Positions 17,987 through 27,797 are shown, numbered from the stretch's first letter. The stretch: DNA of 64,000 nt from Flavobacteria bacterium BAL38 (GCA_000169355.1 AAXX01000001.1:806001-870000); one strand, 5' to 3'. A program made the numbers and translations. Notes: generated from the letters alone by a model not told the origin.

Positions 17987-18169
17987 ATGGCTTATTTAAA
18001 ATTCATTCAATATATTTATTTGGCATTCGCCATTTTTTCATTTGGTTTTGCTTATTTTCAATGGAAAGCAAATGAAGATTTTGTCCTTCCTATTATTGTT
18101 GGTTTTGTTTCTATTGGAATGTTTTTCTTTAGAAGACATTTTCACAACAAATACCAAAAAAAGCAATAA
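17987..18169 (+). CDS. small two-helix membrane protein, function unknown
   Basis: This 60-residue protein begins MAYLKFIQYIYLAFAIFSFG. It has two predicted membrane helices (about residues 5-25 and 32-48), a short acidic link (KANEDF) and a very basic tail (RRHFHNKYQKKQ), which places the C-terminus in the cytoplasm. It is preceded by a good promoter-like sequence and followed after six bases by the CNNM-family gene. Such placement and base composition like its neighbours support a real gene. No family was recognised. Confidence 0.65.
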   Translation: MAYLKFIQYIYLAFAIFSFGFAYFQWKANEDFVLPIIVGFVSIGMFFFRRHFHNKYQKKQ

Positions 18170-18175
18170 CTTAAA

Positions 18176-19441
18176 ATGGAAATAACCATTATTGTAGTTT
18201 GTTTGTTGCTTTCCGCTTTCTTTTCTGGAATGGAAATTGCCTATATTTCTTCAAACAAAGTATATCTATCTATTGAGAAAAGACAACAAAACTTTAATGC
18301 GTCAATTCTAAACAAACTTACCGAAAAACCTTCCCAATTTATCACCGCAATGCTCGTTGGAAACAATGTAGTACTAGTAGTATATGGTATTTATTCAGGA
18401 GATTTAATTATCAATTGGCTCGAAGGATATTTCAATCTTACAGCATTTGTAGGGTTACTTTTGCAAACCTTAATTTCTACAGCTATCATCTTATTAACGG
18501 CCGAATTTTTACCTAAAGTTTTTTTTCAAATTTACGCCAACTCATTTATTAAGTTTTTTGCTGTTCCTAGTTATTTCTTTTATCAATTATTTTTTTGGCC
18601 TACAAAATTTATAATTTGGATCTCTGATATTGTTTTAAGAAAGTTTTTTAAAACTCCAGGAGACCAAGTACAAGATTATTTTAGTAAAGTAGAATTAGGA
18701 AACTACATTACAGAACAAATGAATAATGTGTCTAATGAAAACGAAATTGATTCAGAAATTCAAATTTTTCAAAATGCACTTGAATTTTCTGATTTAAAAG
18801 CACGGGATATCATGACACCAAGAACAGAAATTAGTGGTGCAGAAATTTTAGATTCAGTTGTTGATTTAAAAAATACATTTGTAAAAACCGGTTATTCGAA
18901 ATTATTGATTTATCAAAACTCTATTGATGATATTTTAGGCTATGTACATTCATTTGAACTTTTTAACAAGCCTAAAACAATAAAAAGCATCATGATTCCT
19001 GTTGAATATATTCCGGAAACTATTTTTATAAAAGATGCGCTTGATTTACTGACTAAAAAAAGAAAAAGTATAGCTGTAGTTTTAGATGAATATGGTGGAA
19101 CTTCTGGAATTATTACTGTGGAAGACATTATTGAGCAACTTTTTGGCGAAATTGAAGACGAACATGATTTAGATGAAACTTTAATAGATGAAGTTGTAGA
19201 AGAAAATACCTATTTATTTTCTGCACGATTAGATGTTGAATTTTTAAACGAAAAATACAATTTACAAATTCCCGAATCGGATTCATATTCTACTTTAGGC
19301 GGTTTTATTGTAAATCACACTAAAGAAATTCCGTCAAATGAAGAAAAAATTAATGTAGAAAATTTTGAAATTATCATACATTCGGCAAGTAATAAAAAAA
19401 TTGAATTGGTTCGTTTATCAATAAAAGAAGAAAAAAGATAA
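18176..19441 (+). CDS. CNNM/CBS-domain membrane protein (HlyC/CorC family)
   Basis: This 421-residue protein combines an N-terminal CNNM (DUF21) domain with four membrane segments (about residues 1-160), a pair of CBS domains (about 200-320; note ARDIMTPRTEI and VVLDEYGGTSGIITVED) and a C-terminal CorC/HlyC-associated domain (about 340-415). The family is linked to magnesium or cobalt export and resistance, and a related flavobacterial protein, GldE, is tied to gliding. There is no gldD next door, so the gliding label is not used. It sits between a small membrane protein and ppiD. Confidence 0.9.
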   Translation: MEITIIVVCLLLSAFFSGMEIAYISSNKVYLSIEKRQQNFNASILNKLTEKPSQFITAMLVGNNVVLVVYGIYSGDLIINWLEGYFNLTAFVGLLLQTLISTAIILLTAEFLPKVFFQIYANSFIKFFAVPSYFFYQLFFWPTKFIIWISDIVLRKFFKTPGDQVQDYFSKVELGNYITEQMNNVSNENEIDSEIQIFQNALEFSDLKARDIMTPRTEISGAEILDSVVDLKNTFVKTGYSKLLIYQNSIDDILGYVHSFELFNKPKTIKSIMIPVEYIPETIFIKDALDLLTKKRKSIAVVLDEYGGTSGIITVEDIIEQLFGEIEDEHDLDETLIDEVVEENTYLFSARLDVEFLNEKYNLQIPESDSYSTLGGFIVNHTKEIPSNEEKINVENFEIIIHSASNKKIELVRLSIKEEKR

Positions 19442-19541
19442 AAATCTTTAAAAATTTGAATTAAAATATGACTTTACTATTTTATTATTAAATAGATAAT
19501 TGTATTTTCGCCCTCTGAAAAAAAATTAAACACAAATAAAA

Positions 19542-21599
19542 ATGGCAGTTTTATCTAAAATTAGACAACGTTCATTCTTCCTAATTATCATCATTGCTTT
19601 AGCTTTGTTTTCATTTGTATTAGCAGATGTTATTCAAAGTGGAACATTTGGAACAGGAGCAAACGATGTAGGTTCTGTTAACGGGAATGATATTGAAGCG
19701 CAACAATTCATGCAAAATGTTGCAATGATTGAAAAACAAGGACAAGGAACTAGTACTACACAAGCAATGAATAGTGCTTGGGAACAAGAAGTTAGAAAAA
19801 TTATTCTTACAGAAGAATTTGATAAATTAGGATTAAAAATTGGTAGCGAGCAATTAATTAACGTTATCAAACAAAACCCTAATTTGGCTCAAAATCCTCA
19901 GTTCTTAAATGCTGCTGGTCAGTTTGACGAAAATAAATTCAAAGAATCTTTAAAAGGCATCAAAAACGCTCCAGACCAAACGCAATGGTTACAATGGAAA
20001 GAATTTGAAAAAAATATTGAAAAATATGCAGTAGAGCAAATGTATAACACTATGATTAAATCTGGTGTTTATACTACTAAAGCCGAAGGAAAATTTCAAT
20101 ATACTTTAGAAAATGACAAAGTTGATTTCGATTATGTAACAGTTGCTTTTTCAACTGTAAATGATGACGAGGTAAAAGTTTCTGACTCAGAAATTATCGA
20201 CTTCATGAAAAAATCGCCTAAAAAATACAAATCAGATAACACATCAAGCATTGAGTTCGTTTTAGTAGAAAACAAACCTTCTAAAGAAGATGAGCAAGCT
20301 ATGTTATCATCTATTGGCGATGTTAAAGTTAAATTTGATTCAGTTGTAAATGTAGGAGAATTTGTTAATGCAAACTCAGACATTAAATTTGATTCAACAT
20401 ATGTAACTAAAAAAGATTTACCTCTTGACTATCAAGAACAATTATTCAATTTACCTGTTGGTGGTGTTTATGGCCCTTATGTTTTCAACGGACACCAATG
20501 TATTTCTAGAATGATTAGTAAAAAAGCGAATGCAAGTGCTAAAGCAAGTCATATTTTATTAGCTTACAAAGGTGCGCCACAATCTTCTGCAACTAGAACT
20601 AAAGAAGAAGCACAAGCTTTAGCTAACAATTTATTAGCACAAGCAAAAGCAAATCCAGAAAATTTTGCAGTTTTAGCTATGGCAAATTCTGACGACCCAG
20701 GATCTAAAAATAATGGTGGTGAGTACGATAACATTACTCCAGGCCAAATGGTTCCTCAATTTAACGATTTTGTATTTAACAATGTAATTGGTTCAATTGG
20801 TGTTGTTGAAACAGACTATGGTTTCCATGTAATTAAAGTAATGGATAAATACAATTCTGTTTTAATGGGAACTGTAGCTCAAAAAATCCAACCATCTGAC
20901 GCAACTATTGATGCTATTTATACAAAAGCTAGTCAATTAGAAGCAGATGCTAATGAAAATTCTGATTTTGCCGCTATCGCTAAAAAAGCAGGTTTAGAAG
21001 TAGTTCCAGCAACTAACTTAAAAGGATCTGACGAATATGTTCAAGGTGTAGGTTCTCAAAGAGAAATCGTAAGATGGTCTTTTAATAAAGATACTGAAAT
21101 TGGAGATGTAAAACGTTTTGAAGTACCTCAAGGTTTTGTAATTGCAAAATTAAAAGACAAAAACGAAAGTGGTTTATTACCAATTGACATCGCAAGACAA
21201 TCTGTTGAAGTTTTAATCAAAAACCAGAAAAAAGCAGAAATTATCAAGAAAAAAATGAATGGTACTTCTTTAGAAGCTGTTGCTCAAAAATCTGGAGCTT
21301 CTGTTCAGCCTGCAACTGGAGTTACATTAAAAACACCAAACCTTCCTAACATTGGTAACGAGCCAAAAGTTATTGGTAAAGCCTTTGGTTTAGCAGCAGG
21401 TAAAACTTCTGAAATTATTGAAGGTAATTCGGGTATGTTTATGATAAGAGCTAAAGCTGTAACTAAAGCACCAGAAGTGCCTAGTTATGCAACTTACATT
21501 ACTCAATACAGATCACAAAATCAATCTTATGCATCTTCAATGGCTTATATGGCTTTGAAAGAAAAAGCAGAAATTAAAGATAATAGAGCAAATTTCTAA
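19542..21599 (+). CDS. ppiD: PpiD/SurA-like periplasmic peptidyl-prolyl isomerase
   Basis: This 685-residue protein has one N-terminal membrane anchor (about residues 12-32, FFLIIIIALALFSFVLADV), a SurA_N-like chaperone region and a parvulin domain at about 340-440 (ASHILLAYKGAP through GFHVIKVMDKY). A second, more divergent rotamase-like segment follows, with GVGSQREIVRWSF near 510. This anchored chaperone layout is PpiD. It should help outer-membrane and secreted proteins fold after Sec export, which suits its envelope-gene neighbours. A strong terminator follows. TATTTTCG at about 19503 is a one-mismatch promoter candidate. Confidence 0.9.
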   Translation: MAVLSKIRQRSFFLIIIIALALFSFVLADVIQSGTFGTGANDVGSVNGNDIEAQQFMQNVAMIEKQGQGTSTTQAMNSAWEQEVRKIILTEEFDKLGLKIGSEQLINVIKQNPNLAQNPQFLNAAGQFDENKFKESLKGIKNAPDQTQWLQWKEFEKNIEKYAVEQMYNTMIKSGVYTTKAEGKFQYTLENDKVDFDYVTVAFSTVNDDEVKVSDSEIIDFMKKSPKKYKSDNTSSIEFVLVENKPSKEDEQAMLSSIGDVKVKFDSVVNVGEFVNANSDIKFDSTYVTKKDLPLDYQEQLFNLPVGGVYGPYVFNGHQCISRMISKKANASAKASHILLAYKGAPQSSATRTKEEAQALANNLLAQAKANPENFAVLAMANSDDPGSKNNGGEYDNITPGQMVPQFNDFVFNNVIGSIGVVETDYGFHVIKVMDKYNSVLMGTVAQKIQPSDATIDAIYTKASQLEADANENSDFAAIAKKAGLEVVPATNLKGSDEYVQGVGSQREIVRWSFNKDTEIGDVKRFEVPQGFVIAKLKDKNESGLLPIDIARQSVEVLIKNQKKAEIIKKKMNGTSLEAVAQKSGASVQPATGVTLKTPNLPNIGNEPKVIGKAFGLAAGKTSEIIEGNSGMFMIRAKAVTKAPEVPSYATYITQYRSQNQSYASSMAYMALKEKAEIKDNRANF

Positions 21600-21618
21600 T
21601 CTTATTGATTCCTTATAA

Positions 21619-21656
21619 AAAAAGAGGCTGATTTAAAAATCAGCCTCTTTTTTTAT
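21619..21656. terminator. bidirectional terminator between ppiD and umuD
   Basis: AAAGAGGCTGAT (21621-21632) and ATCAGCCTCTTT (21639-21650) form a perfect 12-bp stem with a six-base loop. It is flanked by A-run and T-run, so it can stop ppiD transcripts on one strand and umuDC transcripts on the other. Confidence 0.9.
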
Positions 21657-22090
21657 TTCATTTGTTTAATTGCATAAGTAACAATACCCCAAATTATTAA
21701 TTCATTTTCAGGGGCTACTTTTATAGCTTTGTATTGTGCGTTTTCGGGAATTAAATATACTTCATCATTTTCTTTCTTAATTCGCTTTACAGTAAATTCA
21801 CCATCAATAAAACAAACAGCAATTGCGTTGTTTCTAGGTTCTAAACTTCTATCAATTACTAATATATCTCCATCGTCTATACCGGCTCCTATCATTGAAT
21901 TTCCACTAGCTTTAGCATAGAACGTTGCTTCTCTATTTTTAATTAGCAAATGATCCAAACTTAGCTTCATTTCTTCAAAATCGGCTGCGGGAGATGGAAA
22001 ACCCGCTTTAATTCCTTCTGAAATGAAAGAAGCTGTGATAGGATTATCTAAATCGGGTATAAAAAAAGTTATTTTTGGATTTACTTGCAT
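21653..22090 (-). CDS. umuD: UmuD-like S24 autoprotease subunit of DNA polymerase V
   Basis: UmuD is cleaved with RecA help to UmuD', the accessory subunit of the error-prone polymerase V. The 145 residues show the self-cleavage site Ala29-Gly30 (IKAGFPSPA), the nucleophile Ser65 in GNSMIGAG and the base Lys102 in FTVKRIK. There is no DNA-binding domain, which separates it from LexA. The start overlaps the umuC reading frame, so here umuD is the downstream gene of the pair, the reverse of the Escherichia coli order. SOS control is expected but no operator could be assigned. Confidence 0.93.
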   Translation of the reverse strand: MQVNPKITFFIPDLDNPITASFISEGIKAGFPSPAADFEEMKLSLDHLLIKNREATFYAKASGNSMIGAGIDDGDILVIDRSLEPRNNAIAVCFIDGEFTVKRIKKENDEVYLIPENAQYKAIKVAPENELIIWGIVTYAIKQMK

Positions 22091-23346
22091 TGCACCTCTA
22101 TTAATTCATTAAAATTAGTTGTGTATCTTTTTGACAAATACTTTTGCTTCATTTTCCAAGTACGTTTTAAATCTTGACTAGCTAATCGTATCTTACGCTC
22201 ACCTACTTTGTCATGATATGTATCTATGACTTCCATTAATTTTTGAAATTTTGGATTTTCATCTTCAAACAAATGAAATTGCCTTTGATTTGAAGGAATA
22301 ATATCGGTTACAATTACACCTGCTTTTTTATACAACTCCCCTTTTTGATAGCATTTTTTTAACATTTGAATGGCTAAATCACTAATTGAAAACAAGGTAT
22401 TGCTTGCAAATGGAAGTGTTTCTAGCTGATAAAAACTATATTTAGCACCATTGCTTTTATATTTATCTTTTTGCAGGTATAAAATAACAACTTGGCAACA
22501 CGAATTTTGTTTGCGCAATTTTTCAGAACATACACTTGCAAAAGTTACTACACGTTCTTTAAGTTCATTAAAATCGGTTATCTCTCTTTCAAAGCTTCGG
22601 GTTACAGCAATACTCTTTTTTGTTTTAGGTGCGTCAATTACTAATACCGACTTCCCTTGTAACTCTAATTGTAAGCGCATTCCTACCACTCCCATTTCTT
22701 TTCTAATAAACCAGTCATTATGAGGTAAAATAAAGTCATACGCCGTTAAAATACCTTTGGCTTGCATTTTCTTTGTTAACCGAAAACCAATTCCCCAAAC
22801 ATCTTCAATTTTAGTCCATTTTAAGGCTTTAATTCTTTTTTCATCGGTATCAATTACATAAACACCTTGCGTTCGTTCATAAAACTTTTTTGCAATACGA
22901 TTTGCTATCTTAGCCAGTGCTTTTGTAGGAGCAAAACCAATTCCGGTTGGAATACTCAACCAGCTTAAAATTCGCTGCTGTATTTCTAAACCCTGTTTGT
23001 GAAAATCTACAACGTGCTGCCCTTCAAAATTTAAAAAAGCTTCATCAATACTGTACAATTCGATATTAGGTGTATAATTTTCAAGAATTTTCATAACCCG
23101 ATTACTCAAATCGCCATACAAAGCATAGTTAGAAGAAAAAACATGAATATTGTGTTGTTTTATTATATCACGAAATTTAAATTCGGGCGCTCCCATTGGA
23201 ATTCCAAGTGCTTTAGCTTCATTACTACGCGATATAACACAACCATCATTATTAGACAAAACCACCACAGGCTTGTTGTTATATTGGGGTTGAAAAACAC
23301 GCTCACATGAAACGTAAAAATTATTGCAATCGACTAAAGCATACAT
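22081..23346 (-). CDS. umuC: UmuC-like Y-family DNA polymerase
   Basis: This is a 421-residue translesion polymerase. The metal-binding carboxylates are visible in MYALVDCNNFYVSCERVF at the N-terminus and in YSIDEAFLNF near residue 100. IPTGIGFAPTKALAKIAN and VWGIGFRLTKKMQAKGI mark the palm and thumb helix-hairpin-helix regions, and the little finger and UmuC-specific tail follow. It overlaps umuD by 10 bases, which suggests coupled translation. TACCTTTA about 10 bases upstream of the start is a near-match to the -7 consensus. Confidence 0.95.
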   Translation of the reverse strand: MYALVDCNNFYVSCERVFQPQYNNKPVVVLSNNDGCVISRSNEAKALGIPMGAPEFKFRDIIKQHNIHVFSSNYALYGDLSNRVMKILENYTPNIELYSIDEAFLNFEGQHVVDFHKQGLEIQQRILSWLSIPTGIGFAPTKALAKIANRIAKKFYERTQGVYVIDTDEKRIKALKWTKIEDVWGIGFRLTKKMQAKGILTAYDFILPHNDWFIRKEMGVVGMRLQLELQGKSVLVIDAPKTKKSIAVTRSFEREITDFNELKERVVTFASVCSEKLRKQNSCCQVVILYLQKDKYKSNGAKYSFYQLETLPFASNTLFSISDLAIQMLKKCYQKGELYKKAGVIVTDIIPSNQRQFHLFEDENPKFQKLMEVIDTYHDKVGERKIRLASQDLKRTWKMKQKYLSKRYTTNFNELIEVQCK

Positions 23347-23400
23347 TGTGTAAAGGTACTTTAACTTTTATAAAAAGAAAATCAGTCAATTGTTAATGTT

Positions 23401-23437
23401 AATAAAAAAACCCAACAACTTTCGCTATTGGGTTTCG
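23401..23437 (-). terminator. rho-independent terminator after lepA
   Basis: On the minus strand AAACCCAA and TTGGGTTT (arms at 23427-23435 and 23408-23415) form a stem with a 12-base loop and are followed by seven T. It lies 20 bases beyond the lepA stop. Confidence 0.85.
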
Positions 23438-23454
23438 TCAATATATCTATTTTG

Positions 23455-25251
23455 TTAATCATTTAATTTCAATACCGCCATAAACGCTTCTTGAGGAATT
23501 TCTACATTTCCTACTTGACGCATTCGTTTTTTACCTTTTTTCTGTTTTTCTAATAATTTACGCTTACGAGAAATATCTCCACCATAACATTTAGCGGTAA
23601 CATCTTTTCGTAAGGCTTTAATCGTTTCACGTGCTATTACTTTTGCACCAATTGCTGCTTGAATAGGAATATCAAACTGCTGTCTTGGGATTAACTCTTT
23701 TAGTTTTTCACACATTTTTTTACCTATATAGTAAGCATTACTTTCATGAATTAATGCAGAAAGTGCATCTACTGGTTGTGCATTTAATAAGACATCTAAA
23801 CGAACTAATTTTGATTCACGCATTCCAATCGGATGATAATCAAAAGAAGCGTATCCTTTGGAAACCGTTTTTAATCGGTCGTAAAAATCGAATACAATTT
23901 CCGCTAACGGCATATCAAAATTTAACTCAACACGCTCAGTTGTTAAATAGGTCTGATTAGTAATTTGACCACGTTTTTCAATACATAAACTCATTACGTT
24001 TCCAACAAAATCAGATTTTGTAATGATGGTTGCTTTAATATACGGCTCTTCTACTCTGTCTAATTTAGATGGTTCTGGTAAATCCGATGGATTGTTTACA
24101 ATTAAAATAGTCTCTGGTTCTTTCTTGGTATAGGCATGATACGAAACGTTAGGAACCGTAGTAATAACCGTCATATCAAACTCACGCTCCAAACGCTCTT
24201 GAATAATTTCCATATGCAACATTCCTAAGAATCCACATCGGAAACCAAATCCTAATGCAGCCGAACTTTCTGCAGCAAATACTAATGAAGCATCATTTAA
24301 CTGAAGTTTTTCCATAGAAGCACGCAAATCTTCGTAATCTTCTGTGTCTACAGGGTAAATTCCAGCAAAAACCATTGGTTTTACATCTTCAAAACCTGTA
24401 ATCATATTGGTAGTTGGCGTTTTTGCATCGGTAATTGTATCTCCTACTTTTACCTCTTTAGCTTCTTTTATTCCAGAAACTAAATAACCAACATCACCAG
24501 TAGAAATAACACTTTTTGGAACTTGATTTAATTTCAATGTTCCTACTTCATCCGCAAAATACTCATTGCCAGTGGCCATGAATTTAATTTTTTGCCCTTT
24601 TTTAATTTCTCCGTTAATTACACGAAAAATTACTTCAATTCCTCTAAATGGATTGTAATGTGAATCAAATATTAATGCTTGTAATGGCTCATCTTTATCT
24701 CCTTTAGGAGCTGGAATTTTCTCAATAATTGCAGCTAAAATATTTTCAACACCAAAACCTGTTTTTCCAGAAGCGTGAATAATATCTTCTAATTTACACC
24801 CTAATAAATCAATAATATCATCACTAACTTCTTCAGGATTAGCACTTGGTAAATCAACTTTATTTAAAACCGGAATAATTTCCAAGTCATTCTCTAAAGC
24901 TAAATATAAATTTGAAATGGTTTGAGCTTGAATACTTTGTGCAGCATCTACAATTAACAATGCCCCTTCACAAGCTGCAATAGAACGCGAAACTTCGTAA
25001 GAAAAATCTACGTGACCTGGAGTGTCAATTAAGTTTAAAATATAATCTTCTCCTTTGTAGGTATATTCCATTTGAATAGCGTGACTTTTAATGGTAATAC
25101 CTCGTTCACGTTCCAAATCCATATTATCTAATAATTGCGCTTTTTCTTCACGAGCTGTAACGGTTTGTGTAGCTCCTAATAAACGATCAGCCAAAGTACT
25201 TTTACCATGGTCGATATGCGCAATAATGCAAAAATTTCTTATTTTCTTCAT
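23455..25251 (-). CDS. lepA: elongation factor 4 (LepA GTPase)
   Basis: LepA is a ribosome-binding GTPase that affects translocation and 30S biogenesis. The 598-residue length is typical. G motifs are intact: AHIDHGKST (G1), [10 protein letters not shown] (G2), DTPGHVDF (G3) and NKVDLPSA (G4). EF-G-like domains and the LepA-specific C-terminal domain ([11 protein letters not shown] near residue 580) follow. It is divergent from dusB, with a -7-like box on each strand in the 145-base gap, and has its own terminator. Confidence 0.98.
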   Translation of the reverse strand: MKKIRNFCIIAHIDHGKSTLADRLLGATQTVTAREEKAQLLDNMDLERERGITIKSHAIQMEYTYKGEDYILNLIDTPGHVDFSYEVSRSIAACEGALLIVDAAQSIQAQTISNLYLALENDLEIIPVLNKVDLPSANPEEVSDDIIDLLGCKLEDIIHASGKTGFGVENILAAIIEKIPAPKGDKDEPLQALIFDSHYNPFRGIEVIFRVINGEIKKGQKIKFMATGNEYFADEVGTLKLNQVPKSVISTGDVGYLVSGIKEAKEVKVGDTITDAKTPTTNMITGFEDVKPMVFAGIYPVDTEDYEDLRASMEKLQLNDASLVFAAESSAALGFGFRCGFLGMLHMEIIQERLEREFDMTVITTVPNVSYHAYTKKEPETILIVNNPSDLPEPSKLDRVEEPYIKATIITKSDFVGNVMSLCIEKRGQITNQTYLTTERVELNFDMPLAEIVFDFYDRLKTVSKGYASFDYHPIGMRESKLVRLDVLLNAQPVDALSALIHESNAYYIGKKMCEKLKELIPRQQFDIPIQAAIGAKVIARETIKALRKDVTAKCYGGDISRKRKLLEKQKKGKKRMRQVGNVEIPQEAFMAVLKLND

Positions 25252-25297
25252 CTTCTAATGCTATCAATTTTTGTAAAATACAAGTGTATTTAATCTG

Positions 25298-25305
25298 CAA
25301 ATATA
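25298..25305 (-). promoter_or_regulatory. candidate -7 box (TATATTTG) for lepA
   Basis: On the minus strand TATATTTG matches TAnnTTTG and lies 47 bases before the lepA start, in the divergent lepA/dusB gap. Confidence 0.5.
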
Positions 25306-25369
25306 ATTCAAAGTTTTGACTTAAAAAGAACTAAAATAGATTGCAGAAAGCGGAAATCAAAAAAAATAG

Positions 25370-25377
25370 TATTTTTG
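25370..25377 (+). promoter_or_regulatory. candidate -7 box (TATTTTTG) for dusB
   Basis: TATTTTTG matches TAnnTTTG and ends 19 bases before the dusB ATG. A TTG occurs at 25341, somewhat farther upstream than usual. Confidence 0.5.
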
Positions 25378-25396
25378 CAAAAAATATTTTAAAATC

Positions 25397-26401
25397 ATGC
25401 CCAAAATAGGCAATATCATTTTACCAGATTTTCCTCTATTATTAGCTCCCATGGAAGATGTGAGCGACCCACCTTTTCGCAGATTGTGCAAACTACATGG
25501 TGCCGATTTGATGTACTCTGAATTTATTTCTTCAGAAGGATTGATTCGTGATGCCATGAAAAGCAAACAAAAACTAGATATTTTTGATTACGAACGCCCA
25601 GTTGGAATTCAGATTTTTGGTGGTGATGAAGAAGCGATGGAAATGTCGTCAAGAATTGTAGATGCTGTGCAACCTGATTTAGTAGACATTAATTTTGGTT
25701 GTCCTGTAAAAAAAGTGGTTTGTAAAGGTGCTGGTGCAGGAGTTTTAAAAGATGTAGATTTAATGGTTCGCTTAACTAAAGCAGTTATTAAAGGAACTAG
25801 TTTGCCTGTTACCGTAAAAACACGTTTGGGTTGGGATGAAAGCTCTATAAATATTGATGAAGTTGCCGAACGATTGCAAGACATTGGTGTGCAAGCGCTA
25901 ACAGTTCATGCAAGAACACGTGCACAAATGTACAAAGGTCATTCGGATTGGAGTCATATTCAAAGAATTAAAGAGAACCCAAGAATTACCATGCCTATTT
26001 TTGGAAACGGCGACATTGATTCTCCTGAAAAAGCGTTGGAATACAAAAATAAATTTGGTTTAGACGGTATGATGATTGGTCGTGCTGCAATAGGATATCC
26101 TTGGATTTTTAATGAAATTAAACATTATTTCGCCACAGGAGAAAAATTAGCACCACCAAGTATGAATGGCCGAATTGAAGCGGCAAGAAATCACTTAATT
26201 TGGAGTATCGAATGGAAAGGCGAACGTTTAGGTATCAACGAAATGCGTCGTCATTACACCAATTATTTCAAAGGTATTCATGGTTTTAAAGAATACAAAC
26301 AAAAATTGGTTACTACAGATGGCATCAATCAATTATTGGATGTATTTACCGAAATTGAGCAAGTGTATGCGGATTATGTTTTTGAGGAAAATAAACAATA
26401 G
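25397..26401 (+). CDS. dusB: tRNA-dihydrouridine synthase, DusB type
   Basis: This FMN-dependent enzyme reduces uridine to dihydrouridine in the D loop of tRNA. The 334 residues form a TIM barrel. LLAPMEDVSDPPFRRLC at the N-terminus, DINFGCPVKKVVCKGAG near residue 100, TVKTRLGW near 137 and the FMN-phosphate loops IFGNGDI and GMMIGRAAIGYPW at about 200-240 are all present. The C-terminal helical domain (RRHYTNYFKGIHG) binds tRNA. The gene is alone, divergent from lepA, and is followed by a repeat hairpin rather than a clear terminator. Confidence 0.95.
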   Translation: MPKIGNIILPDFPLLLAPMEDVSDPPFRRLCKLHGADLMYSEFISSEGLIRDAMKSKQKLDIFDYERPVGIQIFGGDEEAMEMSSRIVDAVQPDLVDINFGCPVKKVVCKGAGAGVLKDVDLMVRLTKAVIKGTSLPVTVKTRLGWDESSINIDEVAERLQDIGVQALTVHARTRAQMYKGHSDWSHIQRIKENPRITMPIFGNGDIDSPEKALEYKNKFGLDGMMIGRAAIGYPWIFNEIKHYFATGEKLAPPSMNGRIEAARNHLIWSIEWKGERLGINEMRRHYTNYFKGIHGFKEYKQKLVTTDGINQLLDVFTEIEQVYADYVFEENKQ

Positions 26402-26410
26402 AATAGTTTT

Positions 26411-26491
26411 GCTGTTTCGAAACTTCGGAATTGTTTCAGCATCTTATTTCTTTAAAAAACAAAGAGATTCTGAAACAAGTTCAGAATGACA
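26411..26491. repeat. CTGAAACAAGTTCAG-type palindromic repeat, copy A
   Basis: Left arm GGAATTGTTTCAGCATCT and right arm AGATTCTGAAACAAGTTC are imperfect inverted copies around an A/T-rich loop, and the right arm ends in AGAATGACA. Related units occur at 37549-37613 and 39754-39779. It fills the gap between convergent dusB and the NTF2-like gene and may act as a bidirectional transcript end. Confidence 0.7.
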
Positions 26492-26503
26492 GCTATCTAT
26501 TTT

Positions 26504-26863
26504 CTAACCATGATAAACCCTAGAAAACACAATCTTTCCTTCTTTAAGTTCCAAAACTTCGGCTACTAACATATCGGCTTCACCTGCAACTTGACGTGTG
26601 TATTCCATAAAAACACGATCTGTATTAGCGGTTAACGAAGTTACTTTGTAATGAAGTGTTGGTAATCTATCAAAAGCATCTTGCCACCAAACACGCATGG
26701 CTTCTTTTCCAATAATTAAACCATTGGTTTCGGGTTGGCGAATTTTTAATTTCGGACTAAAATGTTGGGCATCGTCATCATACAACGCCAATAAGTTTTC
26801 TAAATTCTTTGAATTAAAAGCATCGAACCAGCGAATGGCAATTTGTTGTAATTGATTAGGCAT
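26504..26863 (-). CDS. NTF2/SnoaL-like protein, function unknown
   Basis: This 119-residue protein has one SnoaL-like alpha+beta barrel: an N-terminal helix IAIRWFDAFNSKNLENLLALYDD, the core VWWQDAFDRLPTLHYKVTSL and the closing strands VAEVLELKEGKIVFSRVYHG. The fold serves both enzymes and ligand binders, and no catalytic residues can be assigned with confidence. It is downstream of the pseudouridine synthase on the same strand, separated by a terminator-like hairpin. Confidence 0.75.
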   Translation of the reverse strand: MPNQLQQIAIRWFDAFNSKNLENLLALYDDDAQHFSPKLKIRQPETNGLIIGKEAMRVWWQDAFDRLPTLHYKVTSLTANTDRVFMEYTRQVAGEADMLVAEVLELKEGKIVFSRVYHG

Positions 26864-26867
26864 AGTA

Positions 26868-26899
26868 AAAATAGAGCCGCAAATTTTGGTTGCGGCTTA
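26868..26899 (-). terminator. terminator after the RsuA/RluF-type gene
   Basis: AGCCGCAA (26875-26882) and TTGCGGCT (26890-26897) form a perfect 8-bp stem with a 7-base loop, followed on the minus strand by CTATTTTTACT. It begins seven bases past the pseudouridine synthase stop. Confidence 0.7.
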
Positions 26900-26903
26900 T
26901 GAA

Positions 26904-27797
26904 TTATTTTGTGTTTTTTATATTGATGATTTCTTGTTCTGTTAAGAATCTCCAATCACCTCTAGGTAAGTTTTTCTTGGTTAATCCTGCAAAAGTAACA
27001 CGGTCTACTTTTAAAACGTCATATTTAAAATGTTCAAAAATTTTACGAACCACTTTTACGTTTGAAGTTTTCATTTTTATACCAATTTCACTTTTTGGTT
27101 GGTCTTGTATATACGTTACTTCTTCAACAAAAACTTTATGATCGTCAATTGTTAATCCTTTTTGGATTTTTTCTAAATCTTCAAATTTTAAATTCTTATC
27201 TAAAGTTACTTGATACACTTTTGAAGAACGTTGATTAGGAACTGTAAATTTCTGAACAATTTCAGTATCATTTGTAAACAACAACAATCCTGTTGTCGTT
27301 TTATCCATTCTTCCAACAGGCATTAAGTTAGCTTTTGTAGCATTTCTTACTAAATCTAACACATTTGCAGAACCGGCAGAATCGTCTCCGGCAGTTGAAA
27401 AGTTTTTAGGCTTATTTAATAAAATATATTCTTTCTTTTCAGGTGTAATATTCACACCATCAAACTGGACCGAATCTGTTAATTTAACTCGATAACCCAT
27501 TTCGGTAATAACTTCACCGTTTACTTTTACATTTCCACTCTGAATGTAAATATCTGCATCTCTACGGCTACACATTCCTGAATTAGAAATGTAACGATTT
27601 AAGCGAATTTCATCTGGATTAGAAGGTTTCTTTGGAGATTTTGGTACCTTTGCAGCTTCTTGAGCAGCTTCAGGTTTTGTTGCGAATTTAGAAGGAGCCT
27701 TGCGAATTGGCGCATTACCTCTTGAATTGCTACCTTTTTTGTATCCTCCCTGCCTTGCAGAACCTGGACGGCTTTTATCGTTACCTTGACGTGACAT
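26904..27797 (-). CDS. rRNA pseudouridine synthase, RsuA/RluB/E/F family
   Basis: This enzyme isomerises a uridine in ribosomal RNA. From the ATG at 27797 it has 297 residues. It begins with a long basic, low-complexity tail (about 1-60), then an S4 RNA-binding domain (about 62-110, RLNRYISNSGMCSRRDAD) and the synthase domain with catalytic Asp165 in VGRMDKTTTGLLLFTND. An in-frame TTG at 27809 lies too close to the expected transcript start of the TATCTTTG box, so the ATG is preferred. Basic extensions of this kind are usual in Bacteroidota members. The exact target uridine cannot be read from sequence. Confidence 0.92.
   Translation of the reverse strand: MSRQGNDKSRPGSARQGGYKKGSNSRGNAPIRKAPSKFATKPEAAQEAAKVPKSPKKPSNPDEIRLNRYISNSGMCSRRDADIYIQSGNVKVNGEVITEMGYRVKLTDSVQFDGVNITPEKKEYILLNKPKNFSTAGDDSAGSANVLDLVRNATKANLMPVGRMDKTTTGLLLFTNDTEIVQKFTVPNQRSSKVYQVTLDKNLKFEDLEKIQKGLTIDDHKVFVEEVTYIQDQPKSEIGIKMKTSNVKVVRKIFEHFKYDVLKVDRVTFAGLTKKNLPRGDWRFLTEQEIINIKNTK

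Noticed and set aside
18176..19441. Gliding protein GldE
   Set aside because: The domain layout fits, but gldD is not adjacent and the neighbours differ, so the specific name is not justified.
26280..26489. Plus-strand frame across the dusB end and the following repeat
   Set aside because: It is a shadow of dusB in another frame that reads into a palindromic repeat.
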